Under the pieces are notes generated by a model that worked only from the letters and a program-made list of their open reading frames with translations, was not told where the DNA came from and ran no database searches. Positions 45,690-56,527 of a stretch of 64,000 nt of DNA are shown here, in pieces. Source of the DNA: Sequoia sempervirens (Eukaryota > Streptophyta > Pinopsida > Cupressales > Cupressaceae); assembly GCA_007258455.2 (NCBI GenBank), contig VDFB02262720.1, positions 1 through 64,000 of the forward strand, in the 5' to 3' direction. The number at the start of each line of letters is the position of its first letter. The stretch's first letter is position 1. The translations under genes were made by a program, and so were the position numbers.

Positions 45690-47080
45690 TAGGCAAAGTA
45701 GCCTTCCTCTTTATTTTATCCATTGTAATCCACACATATTTTTTGATCCATGAGTAGCAGTAGAAGATTTTCTATTGGGGGATGACTAGAAGAGTCATCA
45801 AAAAAATGATGCCTCGAGCTTGCTAGAGAAGAAAAACCAACATTGCATACACTAGACACCTTGGCTATAGCGAGGCAAGTCATTGGCCTAAGAAGGTGGA
45901 GTCCTAGGAAAATCAAAAGACTATATGGACTACCGAGGGACAATCCCTGAAAGAATTAGAAGAGACACAATCATCAAAGGCCTCACTAGATGCATCCTCC
46001 CAACCAACAATCACATGATGCTAATGTTCAATCCCAAAACACCAAGTGGCCTTTTATTGTCAAAAAGTCATATGAAAAAACTTGGGGCAATTTGCAGCTA
46101 AATGGCTTGAAGGCAATACACTCATAATCTATTTGTTGTTTCCATGTCTTGCTTCCCACTTTGAGTTATTTCTTCTCACAATTTTTTGCGAAATCAATCT
46201 GACCATAATTTTAACGAAGGTCAAATACGTAAACATCTACTCAAGATATGAGATTGAAATATGCTTCCCCAACGTATTTCCAATAGATGAAAAATAATCC
46301 TCAAGACCAAAATTGAAGGGGTAGGTTCTAAAGCCCAACTTAAATTGAAGAATTAGGAAGGGATGTCGATTGAGGGTTTAAATCTAGGAACCAAGGAGTC
46401 ATACCCAAATATGCCTTATCCCAAAACCAAGGACCTATGTTAAGCAAAGCATCCCTATTTGTAGGGATAGAACACAACACCAAAAACTATCCCTTAGCAT
46501 AGGGACAAGTAGCAAAGTCGCCTTTCATCAAGGGCTTCCAATGCTGAGATAGCTAGTTATGAAGATTCACTAGGCTAGGCTGGTAATTGTGAAATTTGTA
46601 GATTAATGCAACCTTTGGTAGCCAAATTTCCATCTTGGCCACCTCCTCCTCAAAATCCATTGTCAAAGCATATCTTGTTCAGTTCCATTGTTGTGATATT
46701 TTGCATTAACACATCCTTACTAGAGTCGAGGGGACATCTCGAATCCACCTCTCCACCATTGTCCAAGACATAGGATAGATCTACCTTGTTTTCACCCTCA
46801 AAATGTGCTTTCACAGGGCTAAAATCCTCAAATAGTTTTGTGTGATCATGGATGGTTGTATTAGCATGGGCCAAAGGGATGAATGGAGAGGGGCACCACC
46901 AACAATGAAGAAGCATTGTGGAGCACTAAATCTCCATCTTTGTTGGGTTGAATCCTTGCACTCCCGCCCATACTACCATTGATCTCAATGATTGTAGAGG
47001 AGACCACAACTGCTAGAGTTTTGTGAGGAGTGCTTGAGTTTATCCTAGAATACATCAAATTTATTATCATTAGGAATATA
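45690..47080 (-). pseudogene. Degenerate LINE ORF1 (DUF4283-type)
   Basis: On the minus strand, about 46450-46080 reads DALLNIGPWFWDKAYLGMTP, then WFLDLNPQS and, after frameshifts, NLPLQFWS, which is the signature of the DUF4283 domain of plant LINE ORF1. A degraded knuckle-like region (AFKPFSCKLPQ) lies near 46110. The parts at 46916-46650 and 45943-45716 are the open remains of the N-terminal and C-terminal regions, both rich in Ser, Asp and Lys. Several stops and frame changes make it dead. Its 5' side ends close to the copia insertion at 47166. Confidence 0.65.
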
Positions 47081-47165
47081 AATCTTTCTATTTCTATAAT
47101 AGCACATAGGTTTTATGTTTAAAAGAAAGCATATTCTCTTCTTTCAAAATTTCACTTATTACATT

Positions 47166-47625
47166 TGTTAGTGTTTTGGGTAGCTGCGGGAGTTATTATC
47201 CCAATCGGCTAGAAGATAAGTTAGATAAATAATAAACAATTATTCAAGTTGTTGGGTCGGCCCTAGTGGAGGAGGGCGCCTGAACTTATATATATAGAAG
47301 AAAGGTTCTCATTTGATGATCAATTCAGTTATTCATCCTTTTGTGTTTAGAAGAAAGTTCGCCACTTGGGAGGAGGTTTGCCATTTCAATCTTGATCAGA
47401 AATTTGCACTATTTAAAGTGTTGAGATATCTCATTGTATTTTTCCTATCTAGGCATGACTCTAAAAGTGCTAATTTCTTGCACTATTGTACCTATTCTTT
47501 TATTCAGTAAAGTGTTGTTGGGTTTTTCTCCCTCAAGTAGGAGGGTTTTCCCAGGATAAAATATTTGTGTTCATTGTTCTATGTTTACTTTTATGTTTTC
47601 TATTAAATCTAAACTAAAACTAACA
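47166..47625 (+). repeat. 5' LTR of the copia element
   Basis: 460 bp, TGTTAG...CTAACA. Contains a TATATATATAGAAG box near 47287 that may be the promoter, and the TTTTTCTCCCTCAAGTAGGA block near 47522 shared with the solo LTR at 25.5 kb. Confidence 0.95.
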
Positions 47626-47645
47626 TGGTATCAGAGCCTAGGTTC
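47626..47645 (+). other. Copia primer-binding site (initiator tRNA-Met)
   Basis: TGGTATCAGAGCCTAGGTTC starts immediately after the LTR end. TGGTATCAGAGC is complementary to the initiator tRNA-Met fragment used by plant copia elements. Confidence 0.93.
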
Positions 47646-48330
47646 AGGAAGAACTGATCAAATTTGGCTAAGCAGTGTGTGGAAGTCAATTCCATTATTT
47701 AAGGCAATTACTCAGAAAAAGAAGATGGTAATAGGAGGAGTCGAGTGCCTCTATTTGGACTTTGATGTTGTGGGATTCTGACAGAGACAAAATCCCCTGC
47801 CAAATTGCTCCAGGGATTGAGGAGCGATCAGGATCTAAACTGACCCACGCCCTCTTATTTTCCCTTATTATCAATTCAGGCCTTCTCCATATGCAACGAA
47901 TGTAATCACTCCATGTAGTCCTTGCTTCTATCCATCCATTCAATTTGTTATGCAAATTTGGGCATAGTTGTGGCGTCCTGCATGTGCAAGTCGTAGCCAC
48001 CCTTGGTGGTTATGTGTAGATCTGAATAAGGCGCACTTCAACTCAAGTGAATCGATCATCATAGAAGGGTTTTTGCTAATTGTTGCATGAGTTTCTTAAA
48101 AGGTTTGAAGTTGACTGGACAATCAAGCTTATGCTATACGAAGGCTCTGGGGTTGTTTCATATTGCTCATTAACATACAACTAACATACTGAGTACTTTT
48201 GTATTGTAATTTATCTTTATTTTTGTATGTCCTTGTTTTGTTTCCTTTTTTGTTTTTTGTTGTTGTGAATTGCAGGTTTTATTTCAAATCAAAACAATGA
48301 AGAAGGCTTCAGATTGGCCTCCCTCTATGA

Positions 48331-48609
48331 AAGCAATCAGCAACTCTAACGCAAAATGGGGACAAGTTTATTGCTCATAGAAGTTCCATAGTTTTTTTTA
48401 TTAGACCCGATATCTGGCAAATAAAAAGCAATATCATTGGGATTACACCCCCCAAGGAAGACTATAGCAGGGAGCACGCAGCTAATTTGATGATGGATTC
48501 GAAACTAGTAGATCACAACCGCTACATACCTCAACATGCAAAGAGACCTTTTGATTGGAGTGACAAAATTATCTTATCGCTAGCGATTGGTAATGCAGTT
48601 TACTTATGA
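48331..48609 (+). pseudogene. Cdc20-like fragment captured in the copia element
   Basis: One frame of about 92 codons without a stop reads NGDKFIAHRSS, later ITPPKEDYSREHAANLM, RYIPQ, and DWSDKIILSLAIGNAVYL followed by TGA. Cdc20, the WD40 activator of the anaphase-promoting complex, has the same phrases in the same order: a GDRFIPxRS box, a KEEYxKxLAxNL segment, RYIPQ and DWSSxNVLAxALGNxVYLW before its first WD40 blade. The TGA lies exactly where the conserved Trp (TGG) is expected. The LDAPDL...DDYYLN stretch between RYIPQ and DWS is missing, so there is an internal deletion. The match is from memory of the family and moderate in strength. It abuts the Ca2+-ATPase piece with no gap, in a different frame. 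Confidence 0.55.
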
Positions 48610-49680
48610 AAAAGACAAACCAAGAGAAAATAAAGGTGGCTCTTCTAGTTTCGAAGGCTGTGCTTTAGTTTATTGATGTTGGCCTTTCAGGTTCCACTAA
48701 TTATGAAGTGCCTGAGGATGTCAAAGCATGTGGTTTTGGCATCTCTACTGATGAGCTAACATCCATGGTAGAAGACCATAGTCTCAAAAAGTTAAGAGCC
48801 CATGGTGGAATTGAAGGAATTTCTTATAAGCTTTCTACATCAATTAATGATGGAATTGATGCTGATGAAGAAAGCCTGAAGCACAGACAGAATGTCTATG
48901 GTCTTAACAGATTTGTTGAGAAACCACTTTGAGGATTTTGGGTATTTGTATGGGAGGCATTACGAGACATGACCCTTATGATTCTTGCAGTCTGTGCAAC
49001 TGTGTCTTTAGCTATTAGAATTTCTACAGAAGGATGGCCTAAAGGAGCCTATGATGGTCTTGGCATTGTTCTTTGCATTCTTTTAGTTGTATTTGTAACT
49101 GCAATCAGTGATTATCGACAATCATTGCAGTTTAAGGATTCAGATAGGGAGAAGAAGATCTCAATATAGGTTACTTGAAATGGCTATAGATAGAAAATTT
49201 CAATATATGACCTTGTTGTTGGGGATTTAGTGCATTTATCAATTGGTGACCAAGTGCTAGTAGATGGGCTATTTGTATCTGGTTTTTCATTGCTTATAAA
49301 TGAGTCAAGCCTAATAGGTGAAAGTAAGCATGTAACTATGAACAAAGAGAAGCCATTTTTTTTGTTATCAGGAATGAAGGTCCAAGATGGTTCTGGCAAG
49401 ATGTTGGTGACAACAGTTGGCATGAGAACAGGATGGGGTAAATTGATGGCAACACTAAGTGAAGGTGGCAAAGATGAGACACCACTATAGGAAGATTATC
49501 AGTGGGCAATATACACGCTGGTCTGGAGACGACTTTATTGAGATCTTAGAATAATTTGCATCTATTAGTCACAATTGCATCTTCATTAGGCTATGGGTTA
49601 CAAGCATGCCTAGGACTGTTAGCTCAGCAATTGAAATTACATTAGTTCATGATAAATCTGTATTGGTCATCTAGTGATGC
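48606..49680 (+). pseudogene. Captured autoinhibited Ca2+-ATPase (ACA) fragment
   Basis: About 294 codons in a single frame (48606-49490) match the N-terminal third of a plant type IIB Ca2+ pump, which exports Ca2+ from the cytosol and is autoinhibited through a calmodulin-binding N-terminus. Visible in order are TNQEKIKVALLVSKAV, VPEDVKACGFGIS, FWVFVWEALRDMTLMILAV (first membrane segments), GWPKGAYDGLGIVLCILLVV, SDYRQSLQFKD, KISIYDLVVGDLVHLSIGDQ, SSLIGES and MRTGWGKLMATLSEGG. After 49490 about 40 codons are missing, then RWSGDDFIEILE (49516-49550) and weaker similarity continue in another frame to about 49680. The phosphorylation site DKTGT is not included. No introns interrupt the 294 codons, which suggests a spliced RNA template, although I cannot confirm where introns lie in the parent gene. 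In-frame stops are at 48666, 48930, 49167, 49176, 49191 and 49488. Confidence 0.9.
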
Positions 49681-49769
49681 TCTGAAAGTCAGAATTTACC
49701 ATCTCCATTGTCTTCTCCATGAGGATGACCTACTGTTAGCAAAATTTGGCAATAGTTGCAATCATCCTT

Positions 49770-50000
49770 GACAATATTGTAAACAATCTAAGGAAGTTCT
49801 TGATGGGTTTTGAGAATTCAAGGCACGAGTTGAGAACATGTCCGAGAAGAGGATTAAGGTTCTAAGATCAGTCAATGGAGGGGAGTTCACTTCCAGAGGA
49901 TTTTTGTAATCTTTGTATTGGGGCAGGGATCAAGAGGGAGTTTTGTGTTCAGCAAAATGGAGTCCTATGTCATGAGGAACTAGAGTGACTCACTGAGAAG
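49770..50000 (+). pseudogene. Copia integrase remnant
   Basis: The reading around 49780-49890 gives EVLDGF, then FKARVENMSEKRIKVLRSVN and GGEFTSRGF. After a frameshift AGIKREFCVQQNGV follows near 49925-49965. These are the middle of the copia integrase core, where GGEF supplies part of the conserved context and QQNGV precedes the catalytic Glu region. In functional copies the Asp is in RSDNGGEF; here it reads RSVNGGEF, so the catalytic Asp is lost. This is the only clear pol remnant of the element. Confidence 0.8.
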
Positions 50001-50394
50001 AAGTGAAGGTGTCAGCTAAGTGGATTGCAGTGTTGTAAGGCCAGGTGCTAAGTCTTTGGAAGGCCTCTTCAACTGCAGAGAACGAAATTGCACAAGGTAG
50101 TCAACCTTGTTTTGGCATTGGTAGTACCGCAAACCTATTTAGAATAGGGTGATCTGGAATGAGGTCAAGGAGGACTAAGTCCTAGACTCTCGCAAGTTAG
50201 TTAAAGCTATTGCTAAGAGTAGTGTCAGAAGTGTGTGTTGGAAACCGTTCCTCTAAGGCAAGCATTGTAGGCAATCTTGGACGAGGAGGTTAGGAGGTTG
50301 ATGTAGGTACTTGGAGGTCCAGAGGGAGTCTTAGCATCATCAAGATATTCTCCCTATGTCAGGAGAATGGATAGAACAACAGACTAATCTGTCA
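50001..50394 (+). other. Copia interior, unassigned
   Basis: G-rich, A-rich sequence between the integrase remnant and the 47-bp repeats, with no recognisable domain. It may be decayed pol or 3' untranslated sequence of the element. Confidence 0.4.
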
Positions 50395-50630
50395 TAGCGT
50401 ATATTTCTCTAAGACAGAGAAATATGAGGTGAAAGCCCTTGTAGCGTATATTTATCTGAGACAAAGAAATATGAGGGTGAAAACCCTTGTAGTGTATATT
50501 TCTCTAAGACGGAGAAATATGAGGTGAAAGCCCTTATAGTGTATATTTCTCTAAGACTGAGAAATATGAGGTGAAAGCCCTTGTAGTGTATATTTCTTTG
50601 AGACTAAGAAATATGAGGTGAAAACCCTTG
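50395..50630 (+). repeat. Five tandem 47-bp units with hairpin potential
   Basis: Units start at 50395, 50442, 50490, 50537 and 50584, each beginning TAGCGTATATTT or TAGTGTATATTT and ending in CCCTTG or CCCTTA. Each contains an imperfect inverted repeat, TATTTCTCTAAGAC...GAGAAATA, so each can fold into a short stem-loop. Units differ from each other at only a few sites. The array lies about 120 bases before the polypurine tract and 3' LTR. Confidence 0.95.
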
Positions 50631-50741
50631 TACAGATCACATCTTTGAGACTAAGTTGTGTTTTCCACAATTGGGTGTAGCCATTGTGGATGTCATGTTG
50701 AGAGAATCCATAACCCAATATTTGAGAATACCTCCCTAGCT

Positions 50742-50750
50742 AAGAGGGAG
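50742..50750 (+). other. Polypurine tract of the copia element
   Basis: AAGAGGGAG lies immediately upstream of the TGTTAG start of the 3' LTR, the position of the plus-strand primer for reverse transcription. Confidence 0.85.
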
Positions 50751-51214
50751 TGTTAGTGTTTTGGGTAGCTGCGGGAGGTATTATCCCAATTGGCTAGAAG
50801 ATAAGTTAGACAAATAATAAACAATTATTCAAGTTGTTGGGTCGGCCCTAGTGGAGTAGGGCGCCTGGACTTATATATATAGAAGAAAGGTTCTTCTCAT
50901 TTGATGATCAATTTAGTTATTCATCCTTTTGTGTTTAGAAGAAAGTTCGCCACTCAGGAGAAGGTTCGCCATTTCAGTCTTGATCAGAAATTTGCACTAT
51001 TTAAAGTGTTGCCGACATCTCATTCTATTTTGCCTATCTAGGCATGACTCTCAAAGTGCTAATTTCTTGCACTGTTATACCTGTTCTTTTATTCAGTAAA
51101 GTGTTGTTGGGTTTTTCTCCTTCAAGTAGGAGAGTTTTCCCAGGATAAAATCTTTGTGTTCATTGTTATGTGTTTACTTTTCTGTTTTCTGTTAAATCTG
51201 ATCTAAAACTAACA
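50751..51214 (+). repeat. 3' LTR of the copia element
   Basis: 464 bp, TGTTAG...CTAACA. It aligns end to end with the 5' LTR, with about 30 substitutions and a TTC insertion near 50893. Confidence 0.95.
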
Positions 51215-51944
51215 TTAAGTGATAAATCATTATATTACTATAATATCACATAGATTTCATGTAAAAAATATGCATACTGCATTGTTGAATGCTTCACTCA
51301 TTTAAGTTGTGTTAAATATTGTAGGTTACAGATTGCAGAATATAATCAAACACTAGACAATCTAAATTTGATTACCTAAATAAAGAAAGACAAGCTTTAT
51401 AGAGTAATGTATGTCACACCTGCATTTAGAATGCAGGACAAAAAAAATAGATATGAATGAATCAAACAAACTATGAAGGAAAATTAAAAACCATTGAATA
51501 ATAGATTATGTTAAAAAATGGATTCTCTAATATTTATAACTTTCACTTATTATGATATATTCAATATAAATATTATAAACTTATTGTTATTAATGAGAAA
51601 CGGGGATAAAATTCAATTTTGAAAATGCAAACACAGAGAATAATATAAATTGTTGTATAAGACGTCTGCAATAGTTGATTGCACTATTATACAATAGTAA
51701 ACAGTTGGAAATGAATAGGAAACAAAATATATATTCCAGGCAGTGTTGTTCTCTAGTTGCAGAGTAATTGCATTCGAATGTAGAATAGTTGCGGTGTTGT
51801 TTTGTAGATGCAGAGTATTATATAACAGCTGGAATTGAATAGGAATAAAATATACATTCCCAGACTCAAACTGGATATAATATGCCAGAAAACTTCAAGA
51901 ATTAAGGAATGCCTAAATTTAAATGAAAAGGAAATAGACTTTCT

Positions 51945-52140
51945 TGGTACTGTATGGGTGTCAACCAAGCCCTCAGGGGTAGATTGGACCATCAAGCCAT
52001 GGGAAAACACAGATGATGGTCATAGATCTGATTTCCCTGAATTTACCCCCACATGGATGGAGGGCAGCTCATAAGGATGGAGGTAATAGTGGTGTGTGTT
52101 AGGACTTCACTTCACAGGTCATACCAGGTATTGATTCCCT
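51945..52140 (+). mobile_element. SINE-like fragment, copy A
   Basis: This block ends with TACCAGGTATTGATTCC (about 52122-52138), also found at the end of copy B. A B-box-like GATCTGATTTCCCTGA lies near 52025. The head is only loosely tRNA-like. Related to the block at 53145 but diverged. Confidence 0.4.
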
Positions 52141-53139
52141 CGTATGAAAAAAGAGTGTATGGTGTCAACCCACGCCTGTATCCAAGAGCAGTATGAGAAT
52201 TCTGCTTCACCAAGATGAGTCTTTAGATAACTCTGCAATTTTTTGTTTGTATAATTTTGTATTCCTGACTAACAGACTAACCCACCTCAGTATTAGTTTT
52301 GATAAGTCTATATGGGTTACTACCATTTTCTCTAGAAATTTATATTTTCCAGTGGTATGGGTACCTTGGGCAGAGTAATAGATATAAATAGGCTCTAAGG
52401 TGCAATAACTAGGTTGTTGACATATCAAACCTGGGCATAAAACAACTTGTTCAACATAGAGCTACAGTTTTGCATCAAGTAAAACGAAACCAAAGAGTTA
52501 GGCACTAGCTTCACATACGTTTTAACCATCATAACATCCCCGTTTCAGAAACTTCTTGATTCGTAACAAGCATCTTGCAGGAAACAGTTCAAGGTATTCT
52601 GCTTCTGTGCCATCTCCAACATAAGCTACTGCCAGCTGATCAATTCAACAATGACCGTTCCAGCAGTTGAGCTGTATTGGTATGTTTGTAAGTATCTTTT
52701 ATAGCTCTACATGACCCATTCATTTTTTCCTATTTCTAGTTTGTACTTTTCATCGTCAGGATGTATAATCTAATGCATCAAGATTGTTATTTCCAATCAT
52801 GGTCTCTTATATAGATGAAGTTCTATTCTATCATATAAAAATAAATGCATTCATTATTTCCATGTATACCTAATATTGACATTCTAGTAATTGAGATTCA
52901 GATAAAGATATAATGGAGTTAATTTAGGAAAATTTTCCTCATAATTCTTGATATAAATTTTTGCTTTCTAAAATTGATATGGCTGGTGAAAACTTCAACA
53001 TTCCCATATGAGTTGAATTTGAGAATCTTTCTTAAATATAGTGCACAAACTAGTTTGTTTCATTGTTGTCAGTTACAGTCTCAAGCAAACATTATCATTA
53101 AAAAGGAAAACAAAGCTATACATAAAAATTACAATTACG

Positions 53140-53235
53140 TGAACAGGGTTCGATTCCCCTGGATTTACTCTGTATGGATGGAATGGAGTGTTAAAGACTT
53201 TTCTTTGCGGATCCTACCAGGTATTGATTCCTCAA
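53140..53235 (+). mobile_element. SINE-like fragment, copy B
   Basis: Begins near a strong B box, GGGTTCGATTCCCC (about 53147-53160), runs through ATGGATGGAATGGAGTGTTA and ends TACCAGGTATTGATTCC. The A-box side is missing, so it is a 5'-truncated or decayed copy. Confidence 0.45.
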
Positions 53236-55584
53236 ATTATTTGTAAAAAAAACCCTTATAACAAGTATTTATCTGGAAGTAAATACAAATTTCTTCTACT
53301 ATTAATCTGCTGGTAGTAAATAGAAAGATGGTCTTCTGCTATGTAATCGAGAGAATAAACAAAGTTAATGGGCTGCCGAACAGAATTAATCTGCCTACTG
53401 TAAACAGTTCTTACTACTTAATTTTTTGTTTAGATGCCTTTAACTGCATGCTTCAAATGTAGGCAGTCGATGTAAATTTGATGTAGTATGGATAGAATGC
53501 TCATCAATGCCATTTTCCAAACATTTATTTTTTCTTATATGTCGGGCTTAAAAAAATAAAATAGTTCAAAAAAATCATTTGGTAACGAGGCTGGGTCTGT
53601 CAAATTTCAAGTCTGCTGGAGAAAATGATAATGATTAACTTACAGAGAGTTAAAAACACAATACCAGCAGTCCAGCCAGTTTTTAGGGTAAGGTCTTCCT
53701 TAAAATCTCAGGGTATGTTGCTTAGCTTTTTTAGGAATATTTTAAAGTTCTTGGTCCCATGGATTTAATCTTGCAATTCTGCTTAAAATTTTAAGCTCCA
53801 AAATTTAAGGAATCACTGTAGTGCTTTGATTAAAAATAATAAATAAATGAAAATTCTCTCATTTTTATTTTCTAATAAGAATTTAAAATTTTAGATGAGA
53901 GACAAGTGGCATAAAAAACCTCCTAAGCTGTAGGGGCAATTTCTAACCCCAGCCCAATTTCACCAGCTGAAATATTTATTCCTAAAAGGTAGGGGCTCCT
54001 ATTTTTCTTGAAAAGATTCCAATTAATCCCGTCGCACAATTTTTTTTTCCCATGGGACCTCCTGCTCCATGAAAATAGAAGCCCAAGTCCCCCATGGGAC
54101 CATACAGGTAGTCTCTTAAAGTTAAAAGTTCATTTACCAAGTAGTAAGGTTAATGCAACAATGGAATTTTTTCAGCCAAGCACAGAGTTTAGCCGGAGGA
54201 TTGGAAAGGTTTAGTTTTTTCCTCAGGTTTTTCATGACATAAAAATACAGAAATATAAATTTTGATTAATACATAAGGTAAATGGAAAGAAAAACCCATT
54301 TCTCTTTACATTTGTCTTATATATTAATCAAAATCTAAGTTGCCAGTTCTGGTTCGGATCCTTTTTCAGGTTTGAAGATTTGGTTGTTGGATCCAATATT
54401 TTTGAGGTTGCATTCATTTTGGATTTATCCACACAAAAAACATAAAAAAATAATAATCATATATATTTGTAATCTAAAAATAAGAATATTAAAACCAATA
54501 TACATATTTCTTAATAACAAATGGATGTAAGATTATAAATATTAAAATATATATATTTGCAATATAAAAATAACATTATTAAAAGCAGTGTCCATATTTC
54601 TTAATAGTTTTTAAATATATAGAAACAGTTATAAACTTATACAATATTAATAAATTTAATATATAATATAAATAAAATTGTAAATAAAGTTACTATTAAT
54701 ATATAATAATATATTATTAAATTAAAAAATTAATTGACATTAATTATTAATAAATTTAATAAAACATGAGTAGATATATGATATAATAGTAAAATAAAGT
54801 TAATATTAATATATTACTAATTTTATGAAATTAATTATTTTTTTTAATGAATAGTATTTAAAGTATCATTTTTGAAATTGTTACACATGTTCAACAAAAA
54901 TGGTGGGTGGAAATAGTCACCCCAAAGTTCAAACAAGGAAAAACTCAAAAAAAAACACAATTACATAAAGCTACTACATTTGTGAGATCTAAAGTGTACA
55001 CATGAGGGTCCCACCCATCATTATCTTCATTATCTTTACCATCATTTTTTATCTTCAACATCCCAAATAGGAGAAATAGCAAGAACAAGCCAAGAGAGGC
55101 AAACCAGCAGTGCGGCTGCAACCATCCTCAATGAGCATAGTCTCTTTTCATAAGAGCTGAAGAAGCTTGAGAATGAACATCTTGGTTATCATGAGCAACC
55201 TAGCTCTGTCCTCGACAACACCCACAAGGCATAGACCGACCTTTGTTAGAGGTGGGATTCAAAGGAACCCTAGGAACAATACATGAAGCATTACCCCAAT
55301 GATCAAGTGGCTCCTAAGGTAAGCAACCTCAAGTGCAATCTTATTGGATTGCAGTAAATCTACATAAACCATTAGAGAAAATCACTAGAATAAAGCAAGA
55401 AGTTATGATCAACAAAACAACGAAAAATATAGCAGCTTTGTATTTTCCCAAATGCTAAAAAGAAATTCCACCTTAAAAGCATGCCAATTAGATTGTATCT
55501 GGAAGAGATTTTAGGCCAATCCTCTAACAACACCATATGCCAAGAAAAAGGCTTAGATCAAAAAGACTTTAAAAAATTATGAAT

Positions 55585-55790
55585 CTAGGTCCAAGTAGCT
55601 TGAGCACTTGGGAAAAGCCAAAAAAGATGCTTGAGAGATTCTTGATGACCACAAAAAGGACATTGGGGATCCAAAATCCCCAAATGTGTTAACCTAGAAC
55701 CAACAGGAAGGCCTTGGAAAAGAATACACCAAGCAAAATGAGTGAGCTTCAACTCAAGAATTGCTAACAAAATGGTGCAGAATCTATGTT
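55585..55790 (-). pseudogene. LINE C-terminal zinc-binding region
   Basis: An open stretch reads LAILELKLTHFAWCILFQGL, then HLGILDPQCPFCGHQESLKH LFW without the break, the CX2C...H region that follows RT in plant LINEs. It matches the 38.1-38.24 kb fragment closely, showing that the two LINEs belong to one family. Confidence 0.82.
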
Positions 55791-56498
55791 ACCAAACCAT
55801 TAACGGAGATTGCAAAAGCTATCTCTCATTAAGATAAGCACCATAGGCAAATGAGGTGAAAATCAAGAGTAGCCTTTGAGAGGTTTGTAATTTCTAAATA
55901 GAGTATCAAGACATCATTTCTAATCTTCCCACCTTGGTTTGCAAGATCAAACTCCAATTTTGTGCACCATATCTAAAGGGATGGTATCAAGAACACTTTC
56001 AAAAGTTTCACGATCCTAATTGGATAAATGGCACTTAACTTTAGCTTTGGAGCAGATTAAAATGCTCTAGGTCACTTTGGAAAAGAGATTTGGAAGAGTC
56101 TTGATCTCCTTTTTGAAAAACCTTAAGGTATGGACCCAAGGGGTCTTAGCAGAGGATGATCTAGGGAATGTAGAATAGGAGAACACTAGATTAACTATTG
56201 ATTAATTGAGAAGCCATTACAAAAGTCAAAGCCATTCCAAAGAAGCTAGGGCTTAATGGCTTCGCAAGCTTTTCAAATACTTTTCATTCAAAAGGTCCCT
56301 TGGATTTGAATTGGCTCTTTCATAATGAGAAGGGTATGAAATCCAATCCCTTTCCAAACTAGCCTCCCAAAAGGGACACTAAAAGAAATGCAATGGCAAA
56401 CCAAAAAAATTTCATGCCTTTAGAAGGGACCCGACAAGAAGAATAATAAACATGAGTGGCTGCCAAAATCTTGAAACAAATTTGGAATTTCCCTATTA

Positions 56499-56520
56499 GA
56501 GAGAGAGAGAGAGAGAGAGA
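56499..56520. repeat. (GA)11 microsatellite
   Basis: A perfect GA run followed by GGGAGGGAG, directly before the 81-bp tandem duplication. Confidence 0.95.
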
Positions 56521-56527
56521 GGGAGGG

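Larger units (their letters stand above)
47166..51214 (+). mobile_element. Ty1/copia element carrying host gene fragments
   Basis: Two LTRs of about 460 bp bound a 3.1-kb interior. LTRs start TGTTAG and end CTAACA. Directly after the 5' LTR lies TGGTATCAGAGCC, the initiator-tRNA-Met primer-binding site of copia elements; directly before the 3' LTR is AAGAGGGAG, a polypurine tract. The interior has no complete gag or RT. Instead it carries a Cdc20-like piece, a Ca2+-ATPase piece, a remnant of integrase, and a five-unit 47-bp repeat array. The two LTRs differ at roughly 30 sites by eye, plus small indels, so the insertion is not recent. The left flank is ACATT; the right flank reads TTAAG, or ACATT if the last ACA of the LTR is counted as target, so the duplication is ambiguous. 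It is non-autonomous. Confidence 0.9.
51215..54890. other. No intact gene; SINE-like pieces and one coding-like patch
   Basis: Most of this stretch is AT-rich and unassigned. Two related blocks, near 52030-52140 and 53145-53240, are listed separately as SINE candidates. The minus strand at about 52645-52520 has an open patch with YVGDGTEAEYLELFPARCLL (see findings). The region 54430-54860 is extremely AT-rich. No other feature is supported. Confidence 0.4.

Noticed and set aside
47695..48000. 101-codon minus-strand frame inside the copia element
   Set aside because: No domain; next to the primer-binding site, where leader sequence is expected. It might be another captured fragment, but nothing supports this.
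48250..48290. Pyrimidine tract ending TTGCAG, like a splice acceptor, before the Cdc20-like piece
   Set aside because: A good acceptor by eye, but no matching donor or coding exon upstream could be shown, so no intron is annotated.
53147..53160. GGGTTCGATTCCCC as part of a tRNA gene
   Set aside because: No acceptor, D or anticodon stems can be formed with the upstream sequence; treated as a SINE B box.
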